Source: Acanthochlamys bracteata (Eukaryota > Streptophyta > Magnoliopsida > Pandanales > Velloziaceae). Taken from it: a DNA stretch of 64,000 nt. This document shows, piece by piece, positions 50,682 to 63,400 of the stretch (position 1 is the stretch's first letter; each line of letters starts with the position of its first letter). The notes under the pieces are model-generated. The model was not told the DNA's origin and made no database searches. It saw nothing but the letters and a program-made list of their open reading frames with translations. Position numbers and translations under genes: made by a program. The DNA lies in assembly GCA_019914995.1 (NCBI GenBank), contig CM034145.1, positions 124,001-188,000 of the forward strand. The letters run 5' to 3'.

Positions 50682-52866
50682 CTACCTAAGCAGGGATTCC
50701 GATGGAGTAGGAGAAATGGTTGCATTGGTGAATAGGGTCGGAACGATAAAATCGTCGTAGGGTTGCCAAACAAAAGCTGGCTTTGTCAACGGCACGGTCG
50801 GAGGAGGTATGATGCCTGCGATCATCTTTACGACTTCTGTCATCGTCGGCCGGTCGAACGAGTTCGGATTGCTGCATGCGAGACCGAGCAACAATAACCG
50901 CTCTGCCTCTTCGGGGACATAATTGCCTAAAAGCTGGCCATCGACAGCTTCAAGGATTTGGTCTTGACGGTACAGATGCCAAACCCAGTCGACGAGTAAA
51001 TGGAAGCCAGGGATGTCACACCATTGCCTACGCCCGCATACAACTTCAAGAATTAAAGCGCCAAAGCTGAATACGTCAGACTCACGGGTCGCTTTACCAG
51101 TGTAGAAGCACTCGAAGGCGATGTAAGGGAGGGTTCCAGCGAGATCGGTGTAGGAGCTTCGGCCATTGTCAATGGCTCGGGCGAGACCAAAGTCCCCAAG
51201 ACGTGCCTGGAAGGCTGTGTCGAGCATAACATTGGATGCTTTAAGGTCACGGTGCAAAACCGTCTGATTGTAGTCGTAGTGGAGGTATCGAAGAGCAGAG
51301 GCAACTCCGCCAATGATGTTGTAGCGGCAATCCCACGAGAGAGTAGTCGGAGGGTGATCGCTTCCATCATCTCCTTTGCTGACGAAGAGGTGTTTGTCGA
51401 GGCTTCCGTTGGGCATGTATTCATACACAAGTAGCAAGACACCTTTCCTGTGGCACCAACCTGTAAATTCATGCCAAGAACAAACAATATGAACTATCTC
51501 TTCGTCATTCATGTTCAAAATTCAAACGAATCACGTATAATTTACCAACTATTGGTACGAGATGGCGATGGCGAAGGCGGTTAATGATGCTGAGCTCTGC
51601 CAAGAAGTCGGCTTCGAATCGAGCACTCCGTTCTTTAGAAAACATCTTCACTGCAACCTCCATGGTCTTTTTACTACGATCAGGTCCTGGTGCTGCACTG
51701 ATGACACCTTTGTACACAACGCCGAATCCGCCCTGGCCTAACTTTTCCTTCTCGTTGAAGTTGTTTGTTGCTTTCTTGAGCTGTTTGTAGGTGAACTCCT
51801 TCGGCATGCCCGGTAATCGTTTAAGCGACTCCGATAATGGATTCGCTCTAGGTTTCTTTTGACGTTTATAGTAGCACACAGCTGCAGCTACAAGCATAGA
51901 TACTATAACTGCTGTGCCTAGTATTTCACCTATGAGGAGTTTATATTTATTGGATGATGTCGGTGGCGCCAGTGATGGGCCCCGGTACTCATAATCCTGG
52001 AGTTTGTCGAAGGTGAGATTCCATGCTAGGATGGAGTTGACCTGATAGATGTTAGAACCCGTTGACGCCGAGAATCCGAAGAATGCACCTGGACTTCGAT
52101 CTATGAAGTTATGGCTGGTAAATTGAAGGGAAGAATCGAGCACGCTGGTTCGAGGTTTTCGCTCGCCTTCTCTGGCTATGTAGACCCATATATGCTTCCT
52201 TTGGGCGTTGTAGTCGATCCAAGCAGTATAATTAGTCGGCCTCTCAGGGGCTAGGGTGATGTTGAAGGGCGTCAGTGATGCAGTAACTTTGGAGACGATT
52301 CTGTTGATATTGAGGCCGATGTGGTTGTCGTCTGGATCGTACGTTTGCTTCATCGTATCAAATTCAATCGCAACGAAACCTTCATTTTCAGAAAGACCTA
52401 TGTACTGGCCACTCCGGCCATCAGCACGCGGATAGGCAGTGACTAGGAAGGTGAAGCCCTCGCCAGGAGTTGTGTTTGCTTGCCGGGCGATGTTGAATGT
52501 GAAGGAGGTGTTGAAGGAGGCAAACCAACAACGTGGGGTACCTCCCCCTGTGGCGTTTCCGTGGCTGCCGTTAAAAGAAAAGTAGTCATAGTTGCAGTAC
52601 GAAAGTTTGGTTTCGCGTAAAAGAAAAGCTCGTCCCCATGCATCGAATCGGCTGCTGTCGTTACTGATCGGAGTAAGCTGCAGTGAGCCGTTGTAGGATA
52701 AAGATGCAGAGCCGCCTAGGAAGAAGGGGTAATTCATTGGTGAGTTGAACGAGGGAAATGTATAGCTAAGAACGTCGTCGCCGAGTTTCTCTGGATCTGC
52801 CGGTGAAGAACGGCAAAGGATCACAAGTAGAAAGAAGATGATGATCAGTACTACCGGTGACCTCAT
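50682..52866 (-). CDS. LecRK-f: L-type lectin-domain receptor kinase
   Basis: Exon 1 is 52866-51546 and exon 2 is 51460-50682, joined in phase 1, for 699 residues. A signal peptide (MRSPVVLIIIFFLLVILC) and a legume-lectin ectodomain at about residues 30-285 (IEFDTMKQTYDPDDNHIGLN) come first. A short stalk and the helix EILGTAVIVSMLVAAAVCYY follow, then the kinase from about residue 372. Catalytic motifs are complete: GQGGFGVV, VAVKMFSKE, LHRDLKASN and DFGLARA. The activation segment is GTLPYIAFE. The C-terminus PTPSESLLR is in frame. This is one of the cleanest members of the altered-loop group. The ligand and downstream partners are unknown. Confidence 0.91.
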
Positions 52867-53262
52867 GATTCATGCTGCAGCTGTAAGGCAGGAACGCAAT
52901 TAATTAATTGATGAAGAAGAAGCTAGCCTCCAGGTATAGTTTCTTGCAATTAATTATTTGTTCATTTAGAAGGGGCTAGAATATATGTTAGTCTCTAAAT
53001 GATGAAATTGATAGCTACGCGAAACGTAAGATTGAAGCAGATCTCTTCTCTCTCCTTGCAATATTGAAATGACATTGCTTGATAAGAGAAACGGTATTTG
53101 GCACCATTCCGCTTGGTTTCAATCCTCAACAATGCAATAAAAAATCAAGTTGAGTGGATAGGATTATTTTACACAGTTAATCAAAAGCAATGGAAGCTCT
53201 TCGTTGTGAAGGGACTTCCCATAGAAAACCCCAACTTTTTCGTTTAGAAAAAGAAGTTTGCT

Positions 53263-53817
53263 TAGGGATGGCAATATGATTTTATAGATCAGTTTCGAAT
53301 TGACACATATAATAATTGGATAAAAAATATTTAATTTTAATCCGATTTATTTATTTATATGGGTCAAAATTGTCAATCCTAATCCAATCTATTTATAACC
53401 GGATCAAACTCGAGTCGATCCATTTAATAATTAAATTATTAAATAAAAATTATAAATATTAATTTTTAATAATAATATATTAAAATTATTAATTATGATA
53501 TATTTAAAAAGAAAAAATATTAATTTTGACAAATTTATAAATTAAATAAAAATTAGTTAAAATTAAGATAAATTAAAAAAATATATATACAAATTAAATT
53601 CAAATTTTTTGCTTTTTTTTTTCTAATTATTAAGTAATATATACTATATAAATAGTTAAATGAATTAAACGGGTCATTTTCGGGTCAACTCGAACCCGAT
53701 CCGAACCCGTTTAAAATTTTCGGATCATTTTTGGATCGATCCAAAATCGATTCAAATCCGTTTAAGAATTGATCCGAGTCCGATCTTTTCGGATCGGATC
53801 GAAATTTGCCACCTCTA
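53263..53817. mobile_element. hAT-type MITE with 8-bp target duplication
   Basis: The element is 555 bases and is flanked by perfect 8-bp duplications AGTTTGCT (53255-53262 and 53818-53825). The ends are TAGGGATGGCAATAT and, on the opposite strand, TAGAGGTGGCAAATT. The 8-bp duplication and ends of the TAGGGGTGGCAA type place it in the hAT superfamily. The interior has no gene but has GGATCGGATC and CGGGTC-type words near the right end. The paralogous site upstream of LecRK-e (near 46329-46350) lacks it. Confidence 0.9.
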
Positions 53818-55721
53818 AGTTTGCTCGCTGACAATATGGTTGCAAATTAGACCGTTTCTTCTTACCTTTAGATTTAAATCTATTATTTTTATTTTTATAG
53901 TTATTATTTTTTTAGGGAGAACTTTTAGATTGAAGAAAAAGATTTTAGCTTGAAACTGAGTGTTAAAAAAAAAAATTTATTTTCAGCTTTTGAGAGGGGC
54001 CAAAAGCCAAGTCTAGCTAACATCTCTGTCGAATTACTTCACTAAAACAAATTAGAGCAGGTTTTGGATTGTTTATCAATCTCTGTAAGTTCTTTTTGGA
54101 CACCAAAACACTTATACATAAATTTTTAAAAATATTTTTAAAAATTTTGAAAAATATAAATAAAATATAAAATAATTATATATATAATTTTTTTAAAATT
54201 TTTATAAAATAATATATTTAAAAGAAAATATCAAAAAAAATTTTTAAGCACTTTCAAGCATTCTCTTAATCAGACAACGAACGTCGGTACTACGGAGGGG
54301 CCTACAAATATGGACACTCTGAGTCTCTGAGGGATGTAACTGTCGCAGGCCCGTTTATAAGAAGGCCCAATAATAGTAATCGGATAGTACGTACGGCCCA
54401 ATTTTGATAAAATTTGTGAGAGGCCTTAAAATATAAGCGACCAGGAAGTAAAGAAACTTCATAAGTGAGAATACCAAATATTTCATTTACAGTTTAAAGG
54501 TAATAAAACCAACTATTTTCACAAAATTTATTATCAAACTCCAATATATGACGACTTAACGCATTCCTTAAATCGTGCATATGATGATTTCGGGTAATAT
54601 CTGCCCTGCCACTATAATAAAGACTAATAAACAAAAAAAAGAACTTTATAAAGCTCTGAATGTTGAATACTCTTATAATAAATAGCCAATAAATAAAGAA
54701 CATAAGTTTTTTTATTATATTATTCATATAAAGCTATTTAAAATCGTAATATTTCCTGATAAAAAAGTCATAATATTTCTTGACACCATTTAAAATGGTA
54801 TCTTGATATGACATTTAAATTACTTCAAAATTTTAGAACAATAAACAAGTGCATGGAGATCTATATATAAGCCGCGATATGTTAGTAAAGTTTCTATAAG
54901 AGCAAGCAAATAAAAGAAATTCCGTGCAAAAGCTTTTAAATAATAAGTTTTTGTAAATGATGATTTCTAGACCTAAATAAATCTTACAAGTCGCTGTCAT
55001 TTGGACCAAAATATGTTTCTTGTTTTCCCTAAGCTTTGATTGGTATGTGCTGTCTGCTTAATTAGCAGCCTTTATAGAATAGAACTGTATACATTGGCAT
55101 GCAACACAATATATATGTGGCCTTCTTCTTTTATTTGCTTTACTGTAACGTTAACAATCAATCAATGAAGCATCCAAATTATGTATGTGAAATCAAATCT
55201 TTGAAAATTTTGCGTAGAATTTTTGAGATTTAGAACTGGTTTCTATTTCTTTAATGCCAATGATAATACTAGACATGCTTGAGTGCCTACGTAATCGAAA
55301 CTACGTAAGCAGTCATTTGACTTAAGCGTGATTCGCTAAGTCTACGCGATATGGGATTTTTAAGAAACCGTTTAGTTGAGATTACTGTTATACAATAAAC
55401 AGCGATCGCTGTTGTTGTATCGTTTTCATTCGTAGACAACAGAACAACTAACCCTTATTCTAATTAGCTATTATCAACCAACACTCTTCAAAACTAAATT
55501 TCTTATATATATATATATATATACAGAAACTCTATAATAAAAGAAAGTTACAAAGTTCTTTTTTACAGCAGCAATATGCAACAAGTTGTTCCACACTACA
55601 AATAAATCAACACATGCAACTAATAATTACTACATAGTACTGGCTTGTCTCAACACACAATAAAAAAGGGAGAAATCAAGCTAAACCTATTAATTTATGT
55701 TTTCCACACACAAATTTTACT

Positions 55722-55726
<5 letters not shown>

Positions 55727-55760
<34 letters not shown>
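55727..55760. repeat. Poly(A) homopolymer run
   Basis: There are 34 consecutive A residues in the 3' flank of LecRK-g. On the gene's strand it is poly(T), so it is not the tail of this gene. It could mark an old retroposed end, but no target duplication is visible. Length may be affected by sequencing error. Confidence 0.8.
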
Positions 55761-55762
<2 letters not shown>

Positions 55763-55911
55763 AGATGATCGCTTCATGAAGTTTTACCTCCCTTTCCTTT
55801 GGAAATCCCTTTTCAATTCGCAGTAAGTCAGCTCCGAAGCCTTCACCTTAGCTTTCTAAAGCCTGCATGGATGCTGACGACTTCGTTACGGTTCATTTGA
55901 CCGAGTATCTA

Positions 55912-58306
55912 TCACGCTCTTCCCATCTCGATGTTATGCTGGCCTGTAATCATGGACGTTGGTGATGTGACATAGCCAGAGGACGAATAACTTCGTTGAG
56001 TACTGCCGGTGATCCCGTATGTACTGCCATCGCCGTTGGACGGCTGATAAACAAATGCTGGCTGGAAAGGCGGAACCGGTGGTGGCGGTTGCGAACCTTC
56101 TACGATATGCACGAGTTCCGCAGTCTTTGGCCTGGCAAATGGATCAGGGTGGCTACAAGCAAGGCCGAGTAGAAGCAGGCGCTTGGCTTCGTCGGGATTG
56201 TAGTCGCCTAAAAGGCGGGGATCGACTGCGGCAAGTAGGTTGGTTTCACGGTGCAGCTTCCATATCCAATCAAGAAGACAACGGATTCCGCCAACCTCAC
56301 GGTATGGTGGACGGCCTGAAACAACTTCAAGAATGACAGCCCCGAAGCTGAAAACTTCAGACTCACACGTGGCTTTCCCAGTGTGGAAGCATTCAGGGGC
56401 AATGTAACCAAACGTGCCACGGACACCTCCCTGGACTTCGGTGTAGGAGGCTGTCATGCCGTTTTCTATTGCACGAGCTAGACCGAAATCACCTAGGCGG
56501 GCTTGGAAGCTGGCGTCGAGCATGATGTTTGACGCCTTCAAATCACGGTGGAATACCACTTGGTCGTATCCACCGTGCAGGTATTGCAGAGCCGTAGCAA
56601 CACCAACCAGCACGTTACATCGCCTGTCCCAGGGGAGGACCGGCGTTTCAGGAGTGCCGAACAGATGCTTGTCCAGACTGCCATTAGGCATAAATTCGTA
56701 GACCAAAAGCAGCACACCTCTCCTATGGCACCAACCTGCAGCAACAGTACATGAAAATCATAACAATTTTTTTACTTTTTACATTCATATAATTAAAGGA
56801 ATTCAAAGAAAAAACATTCTGGGATTTTAAAAGTCTCATTCATGTATATAGAAAACGAAACTGAAGCATCTCGCACATGGCAGACAACCTATAGCTAGCA
56901 GCATGACAATCTGGACCAATGAAAAACATACAACAACTTGGCAATAAACAAGAACAAGTTGAACACAACTAACAAGGTGCACAAGAAAAACAAGAAAGTG
57001 CAGACAACGATTGTTGTTCAGATGTTTACTTACCGACAAGTCGGACGAGATTCCTATGACGGAGCCGGTTGATGATGGTAAGTTCAGCTAGGAACTCTTC
57101 CTGGCACCTTCTGCTGTTCTCTCTGGAGAACATCTTCACAGCAACCTCAATATTGTTCCCTTCAGGTCCTTGGACAACACCCTTGTACACAACTCCGAAC
57201 CCGCCTTGTCCCAACTTGTTACTTATGTTGAAGTTGTTCGTTGCCTTCTTGAGCTCCTTGTAATTGAACTCTCTCGGCATGCCCGGCAATCGAGTCAATG
57301 ACTTTGATATCTCATCGACTCCTTTCATTCTTTTCCGATAATAACACAATCCTACAACTCCAAGAGTAAGTACCAATGCTACCAAAACTGCTGTAACAAT
57401 GGTCGCTATCATCCATGCTGGCGTGCTCCTTTTGTGGGGATGGGGGATGGCATCAATGGTAAGGTTCCAGGAGAGGATGCAGTTGAGTTCGTATGTCTTT
57501 CCGGTAGAACCTGCAAACCCAAAGTAGGACCACTGCTGAAGGTGCATGCTCAGGTCAAGAGGCCAATCAAGTACTGCAGCTGTCGGCTTTGGGGAGCCCT
57601 CTCGAGCAATGTAAGCATATATATGCTTTCTGTTGCCATCATAATCGATCCATATGGTGTAGTTGGCAGGAACCGTTGGAGCAATCGTGATGTTGAGTGG
57701 AGTCAACGATGCAGAAGTATTCGAGATGATGCTGTTGATGTTGAGCCCAATATGGTTGCCATCAGGATCATAGTCTTGTTTTACAGTGTCCAACTCCACA
57801 GCGATGAAGTTGTTACTTTTCAAGCCATCGGTCGTCTTGTTGGTGAGGCCAAGGAAGCCGCCATAGCTGGAAGGAGGAGGGCCGGAGAGGTCAGGGGCGA
57901 TAAGGAAAGCAAGACCTTCGCCTGGGGTACTGTTGTCAGGCCTATAAACGTTGACATTGAAGACAGTTCGGAACGAGGCCAGCCGACGGACAGTTGTAGA
58001 AGAGTTGTAGGAAGAGTTGGTGTAGTCATGCCACAGCTTGTACGGCTTATTCAGAAGAACGCGGCCGGACTTTTCAACAAGGTAAGTCTGGGGATTGTTC
58101 TGAGTGTCCGGTGTGATCTGCAGAGCGCCACCGTTGATAGAGCTATCACCAAGAGTTGCGAACACCGTGTTCTCATCAGACTTGTTGAAGCGGGTGTATG
58201 TGATGTTGAAGACATCCAGGTTCTGAGACTGGGCAGCCGGTGCGAGGAAGAGGAAAAGGACACATAGGAAAGGAACCACGGAGGCGGCTGCAGCCGGTCT
58301 GCTCAT
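55912..58306 (-). CDS. LecRK-g: L-type lectin-domain receptor kinase with canonical activation segment
   Basis: Exon 1 is 58306-57034 and exon 2 is 56735-55912, joined in phase 1, for 698 residues. The signal peptide contains VVPFLCVLFLFLAPAAQS. The legume-lectin ectodomain has VELDTVKQDYDPDGNHIGLN, and the helix MIATIVTAVLVALVLTLGVV leads to the kinase. Motifs are GQGGFGVV, VAVKMFSREN, HRDLKASN and DFGLARA. The activation loop is one segment longer than in copies a-f (VQGGVRGTFGYIAPE), with canonical Gly and Pro. The tail is longer, Ser/Thr-rich and ends HNIEMGRA. It is the most divergent copy and keeps the ancestral kinase form. It resembles LecRK-S.5/IX-type proteins by memory. A TATA-like TATAAGTA lies at 58391-58398. 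Confidence 0.92.
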
Positions 58307-60466
58307 CTAGGCAGATGTATCAATGTGAAAGACGTTCTACGGAAAACAATGGAGAAGACAGATTAAGGAGGTCTTTATCAACGGAGCTATTACTTATACA
58401 GGCCGGATTAAAATATCAACTGAGCAGATCAAAAAAATAAATAAATGATACATGCTTCTTTCAAAACGTTGAATATTTCCAATTGTTAGGAATAAAATAA
58501 AAAAAAAGAGTTTGTTTCTATCCACTCTCTTTCTCACCTGCTTCTGAGAAGTAACCCCTTTTAAAATTTTCTGGGTTTGAATAAGACTTTGTAACATGTA
58601 TTCAACTATGTAGATGTATTTGCTCGAATATTTTAGTTCGATTATTGTTTCCAGTGATTATATTTTCTGATCTACATTATAATTAAGAGCAAAAAAATTT
58701 CTTCCAATTCAAGCTTAGAGACAGTAGAATGAGTTCAATCAGTCCTGCAATGGACTTTTAATCAAGGTCGTCTAACACGTTATATTCGTTTACGTAGTAT
58801 ACGTGTATGCAGTTTACTTTTGATTAACAAAAAAACTTTTCAATGGATTTTACTTGGAGGAAGCTGCAACGAATCGGAACTCGCTTGCAGGTTCATGAAT
58901 GAAGCAACTATAAATATATAGTTTGAGACTTGAAAGTCATGTATTATATAGTGTTTTTTTAGATATTAAGGGCAGCACAAAATCAATGAGCACATCATAT
59001 GAAAATAATTGTTAAATATTGTTGAAGATCATCAAACAGGTTTATTATTATGGTCTCAACAAAAAATTTTAACAATTCAAAACAGGTTTTTGAAACAAAA
59101 ATATACATATGATCATTTTTTCAGACTAAAATGATAAGAACAAACCTTGTACGGATACTTCTGTTACGGGTCACGGTTACCAACTCTTAGAATATCTAGC
59201 CAGCATTTCAAACTTTTGCATAGCTTCTAGGATCAAATTCCTGCTTTCTGGATCTAGTACATTAGTTGTTCAAAGCAAGAAAAACACCAAAGCTTTGAAT
59301 TAACGACCAACTTCTGATGAAATGAAGTAAAGCAAGAATTGCAATCTGTTCTGCTAGTATTCTGTCTTAAACTGAAGTTAAAAATATATGACCAGGTAAA
59401 TCAATCATTCAAGATGTGTGTAACTAATGCTTTGTCAAATTAAAAATTATCCTGCTGATTCATGAGGGTTGACATTGGCAAATATATTCGAGGATTGACT
59501 TATTAAATAATTACGAAACATTAAAAAAAAAACCATGATTAGTACCTTAACCCCCAAATGAAGAAATCTATGAAAACAGTGTCACTGATAGTGCTTAATC
59601 ATTATAATTAGAGAGATACATTTTATTTTAAAGAATGTTTTGGAACATCTCCATCTCATAATGACAGTGAAATGCAACTTGAGATAACTGCATGATCAGT
59701 TAACTTACAGACAGAGGAAAAATATAAAAACTTGAAAGCATCATAATCATAGAGAATAAAAATTTTAAATCTAGAGTAGTATTAGTTCTAGTTCTTGGTA
59801 TTAATACGACAGTACGGAACGGAATTTTAAAATTTTTTCTATAACTTCACCATTTCAGCTAAATAACTCTTTGCCTAACACAGAAGTAGTACCGGAAACT
59901 TCTTCGGGAGTTCGTTTGAACCGGAAACTTACTAATGTCTTTCGAACATATTCTTAGAGCACAAAAAATGCACCTTCCGAACACAAGTCATTACTGGAGG
60001 ATTCCCACTCCCATTCGCAACCAAGGTTAATCAACGTAGATGCTTCTCTTCTATCAAATTGTTCAAAAGCAGGAACAGCGATTGACATACGGTGGCATGA
60101 AGGTAGACTTACTGCTGTTGCTGAGTTCTCCATTGTCATTAACTATATATAATAGACAGAGGAAGAGCAGAGCCATGGCTTCAAAGAATTGATTCAAAGA
60201 ATCCCTCTCAAGGCTGATTAAAATTCTAAGATTAGTTGCTGCAGCTCATATGGTTGCTAAAAGAATTGATCAATACAGATGAAGATGTATTTTGCAAAGA
60301 TTATTTTCCAAAGGGGCTAGAAAATATATGTAATAGTTCGAAAGCACAGAGAACAAGTTCGATGCAAGCAAACACTCCTTTCAAACCAAGAACAGAAAAA
60401 TACAACACTGGCAAGCACACATAATAAAATAGCAAATGCAAGGTTTGTACTATAACATCACGGCAA
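58307..60466. promoter_or_regulatory. LecRK-g upstream region and WAK 3' flank
   Basis: 58307 to about 59770 is homologous to the region upstream of LecRK-a. It has two segments not present there (about 58675-58910 and 59060-59530), which may be insertions. A small leftward open frame at 60136-59954 starts with ATG behind a TATA-like TATATATAG and encodes about 60 residues (including INLGCEWEWESSS). I do not recognise it. 60180-60466 probably includes the WAK 3' untranslated region. Confidence 0.5.
59954..60139 (-). other. Small unrecognised open frame, about 60 codons
   Basis: From ATG at 60139 or 60133, the frame encodes about 60 residues of mixed composition, with a Trp/Glu-rich patch and an acidic C-terminal half. 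A TATA-like stretch lies just upstream on the same strand. No known family, signal peptide or partner exon was recognised. It may be a chance frame. Confidence 0.2.
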
Positions 60467-63400
60467 TCAACGCATTAATATCGAGGGCAGCATAGAATTA
60501 ACTGAAGAATCGTTCTCATCATCAGTGATGCCATCGTATGACTTACCCCCAATCAACTTTTGAACTTCATCTTCATTCTCACGAAGCCAAGGGTGGTTGC
60601 TGGCCCTCCTGAGCCCCTCCAACTCCATCGCAACTTCTTTCATGGAAGGTCTATCCTCTGCTCTTAGTCGCAAGCAGCTCCGTGCGAGCTCAGCAACAGC
60701 AGTGAGTTGCTCCTTGGAACCTTCATCAATTACCCGCTGCTCTAGAATCTCAAACAGCCGGCCTTTCTTCATGGAAGATATGAAATGCATGGCTAAGTTT
60801 CTGTTTTTGGCTGCTCTGTGCTTATCCACAGGCTTCTCACCTGTAAGGAGCTCAGCAAGAATGACACCGAAGCTATAAACATCACTTTTATCAGTAAACT
60901 GAGTCGTCAGTAAATACTCTGGGTCCAAGTAGCCACGCGTTCCTCGCACCAATGACAAAAGACCGTGCCCATCATCAAATGGAACCAATCTTGAAATTCC
61001 AAAGTCAGATACTTTGGCAAGATAATTGTCATCCAAAAGTATGTTGGCAGACTTTACATCCCTATGAATGATTGGTGTGGAAGCGGCTGAATGCATATAC
61101 GCTAATGCTCCTGCAGTTTCTGCAGCGATCCTGAAACGGTTGTCTAGCGACAATGAGCCTTTGTGATTTATGTCGTGGATGTGGTGGAAGAGGGTTCCAT
61201 TTGAGACGAACTCATATACAAGCAAAGGAACTTCAGTCTCCAGACAACAGCCTAGCAGCTTCACCACATTTCGATGGTTGATATGAGACAAAACCACCAA
61301 TTCATTTATGAACTGTTCAATTTCAATTTCATCCGTAATTTTGGATTTCTTGATGGCGACAATAGCTTGATCCGGTAGGGTGCCTTTGTAAACTACACCA
61401 GAGCCTCCACGGCCTATAATATTTTTCTCATTGTAGTTGTCTGTTGCATTCTTAAGCTCTTCACTTGTGAACTTCACATTTGAACGGCCTTCTAAAGAAG
61501 AGATTTGTTTCTCAAGCAACAAACCACCATTTCTTGCAAAAAACTTCTCCTTGAGATCAATGAGTTTCTTCTTTTTATTGATCCAGTACAACCAAGGGAT
61601 AGTAATGGCTAGGAAGAAGCCGGCCAATACCCCACCTACGATTGCTGTTGAAGGAAGAACAAGTTTAGAAAGATGGCAAAGGACATTAACATGGACACCA
61701 TTCATGGAGTTAGTTGAGATGAACTTCTTATTTTATAAATATGATGGGATGAAAAAAGCTTATTTTTATAATAAGTTGAGACTGATTTTTGAGTGAAGAA
61801 GTTCTCGTAAGTTAATACTTTTTTGTATGCATATATCGTTTGTGAATATCTTTTCAAATATAAATTAATTGTTTATTTTAATACATTTATTAAAATGTAT
61901 TTTATTTTAAATTTATTTTTCAAAATTTTTTATATTTGACATTAATTTTATTAAATAATAAGTAATATTTAAAATTTATGAAATTTATAAATAATATAAT
62001 TGATTATATAAATATACAATAAATAATGTAATTATAAATTTAATAATATTATTAAACAATTAATATAATTACATTTTGTAAATAATAAGTAATAGTTTAT
62101 ATTCTTAGAATTTTATATAATATTATAAGAGTAGTGTCGGGATACATACGAAATATAATGAAATAATAAGGACAGCATCGTCCGAAATTTAGAAACATAT
62201 CCTTATTTTTTAAATGATCTAGTGTTAAAAAATAGTTTCACAGTAAATGTTTATTTCGATAAATTAGAGGACCTTTATTATGGATAAGCCGCGATATAAG
62301 ACACCCATTTTAATAAACTGGTTGTGCCAAATGGGCCTTTCTACTGTTTTAATATGCCCAAGTAAGCGCTTTTAAACAGGGCCTTTATAAATTCTATCTC
62401 TATTAATTAAGCGCCGTATCCAGTTGAAGGAAACGCCGAGGAAGTAACCAACAAGTCGTTCTCGACTATTGGAATATATACCTGGAAGAACTCCACGGGG
62501 AGGTGACCTGCAACCACTTCCAGTTTTGCGACCATCGCCTTGCTGCCCCTTTGGACATGTGCAATAGTAGCTTCCTTGTGTGTTAAAACACAGTACGCAT
62601 GGATTATCAGGCTTCGCGCACTCGTCAATGTCTACGACAAAAGAGCAAAACAATTTTATTAGGCAAGTTTTAATCAAATAGAGTAAAAATAGATGAATTA
62701 AAATAGAAGGATGGAGCTTACCTGCGCATCCATGTTTAAGATATGGGTTTCCTTCATACCCCACGTCACAGTTACATCGATATCCAGGACCGTTGGTTGA
62801 GTTCACGCAAACGCTGTTGTCGGCAAGACATGCAAAGCTCGTGGAATTCAATCTAGCCTTCTCACATGTTTGGTTTCCCACCGCCCAATCCATCGTCATG
62901 GGTAATCGACTCACGTTGAGCAGATCAGAGAAATTGCTCGTGCTAAAGCTAAAAGAATCTATATCCACCAGAAAGCCGTAGCTGCATGGGTTGAACTCTA
63001 AGCATTTTGAGTGGTTATAATAGCTTCCAACTCCCAATGAGAAGGCTTGCATGCCTGCAGGGATAGGGGTTTCGCAGCAGCCAACTCCACTGCACGTTCC
63101 GTTCTGAACGTAAGCTAATTTGTTGCAAATGGAATAGCATCCAGTCCATGAAAACGTCTGCAAATCCTGCATGCAAGCAAGGCAAGCAATTCTATTACAC
63201 CTTCAAGCAGATAAGAAGTTCTTCCGAAATCATGAATGATTGTCAATTTTATTCTATCCGAGTTGCCATCATGACCCATTCTTTCCGTCCTACCATGTTT
63301 TATACATCTATTTGTCTCCCTTGAAAGCTTTCCAGGAATACTTCTACAAAAATTAAGCTTTTACAACACATACAAAGAACATCAAATCCAAAATCGCCAA

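Larger units (their letters stand above)
52867..55911. other. LecRK-f promoter block, hAT MITE and upstream duplicated segment
   Basis: 52880-53254 and 53826-54040 form one shared LecRK upstream block, interrupted by the MITE at 53263-53817. 54100-54250 is a short AT-rich block. 54885-55640 is paralogous to 40290-40905 plus 42236-42330. A (TA)n run lies near 55505-55528 and a 34-base A run at 55727-55760. The right end is the LecRK-g 3' region. The short frame at 54494-54727 shows nothing recognisable. Confidence 0.55.

Noticed and set aside
62372-62480. Resemblance of the sequence after the EGF exon (GYFLGVSFNWI) to the WAK membrane helix, suggesting a duplicated helix
   Set aside because: It lies inside the predicted intron, the match is short, and a stop follows soon; chance is a better explanation.
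60467-63172. The WAK locus as two truncated pseudogenes, a kinase-only gene starting at ATG 61705 and a separate ectodomain gene ending near 62372
   Set aside because: A consensus donor at 62481 and acceptor at 61645 join in matching phase and give a normal WAK order from calcium-binding EGF to membrane helix to kinase.
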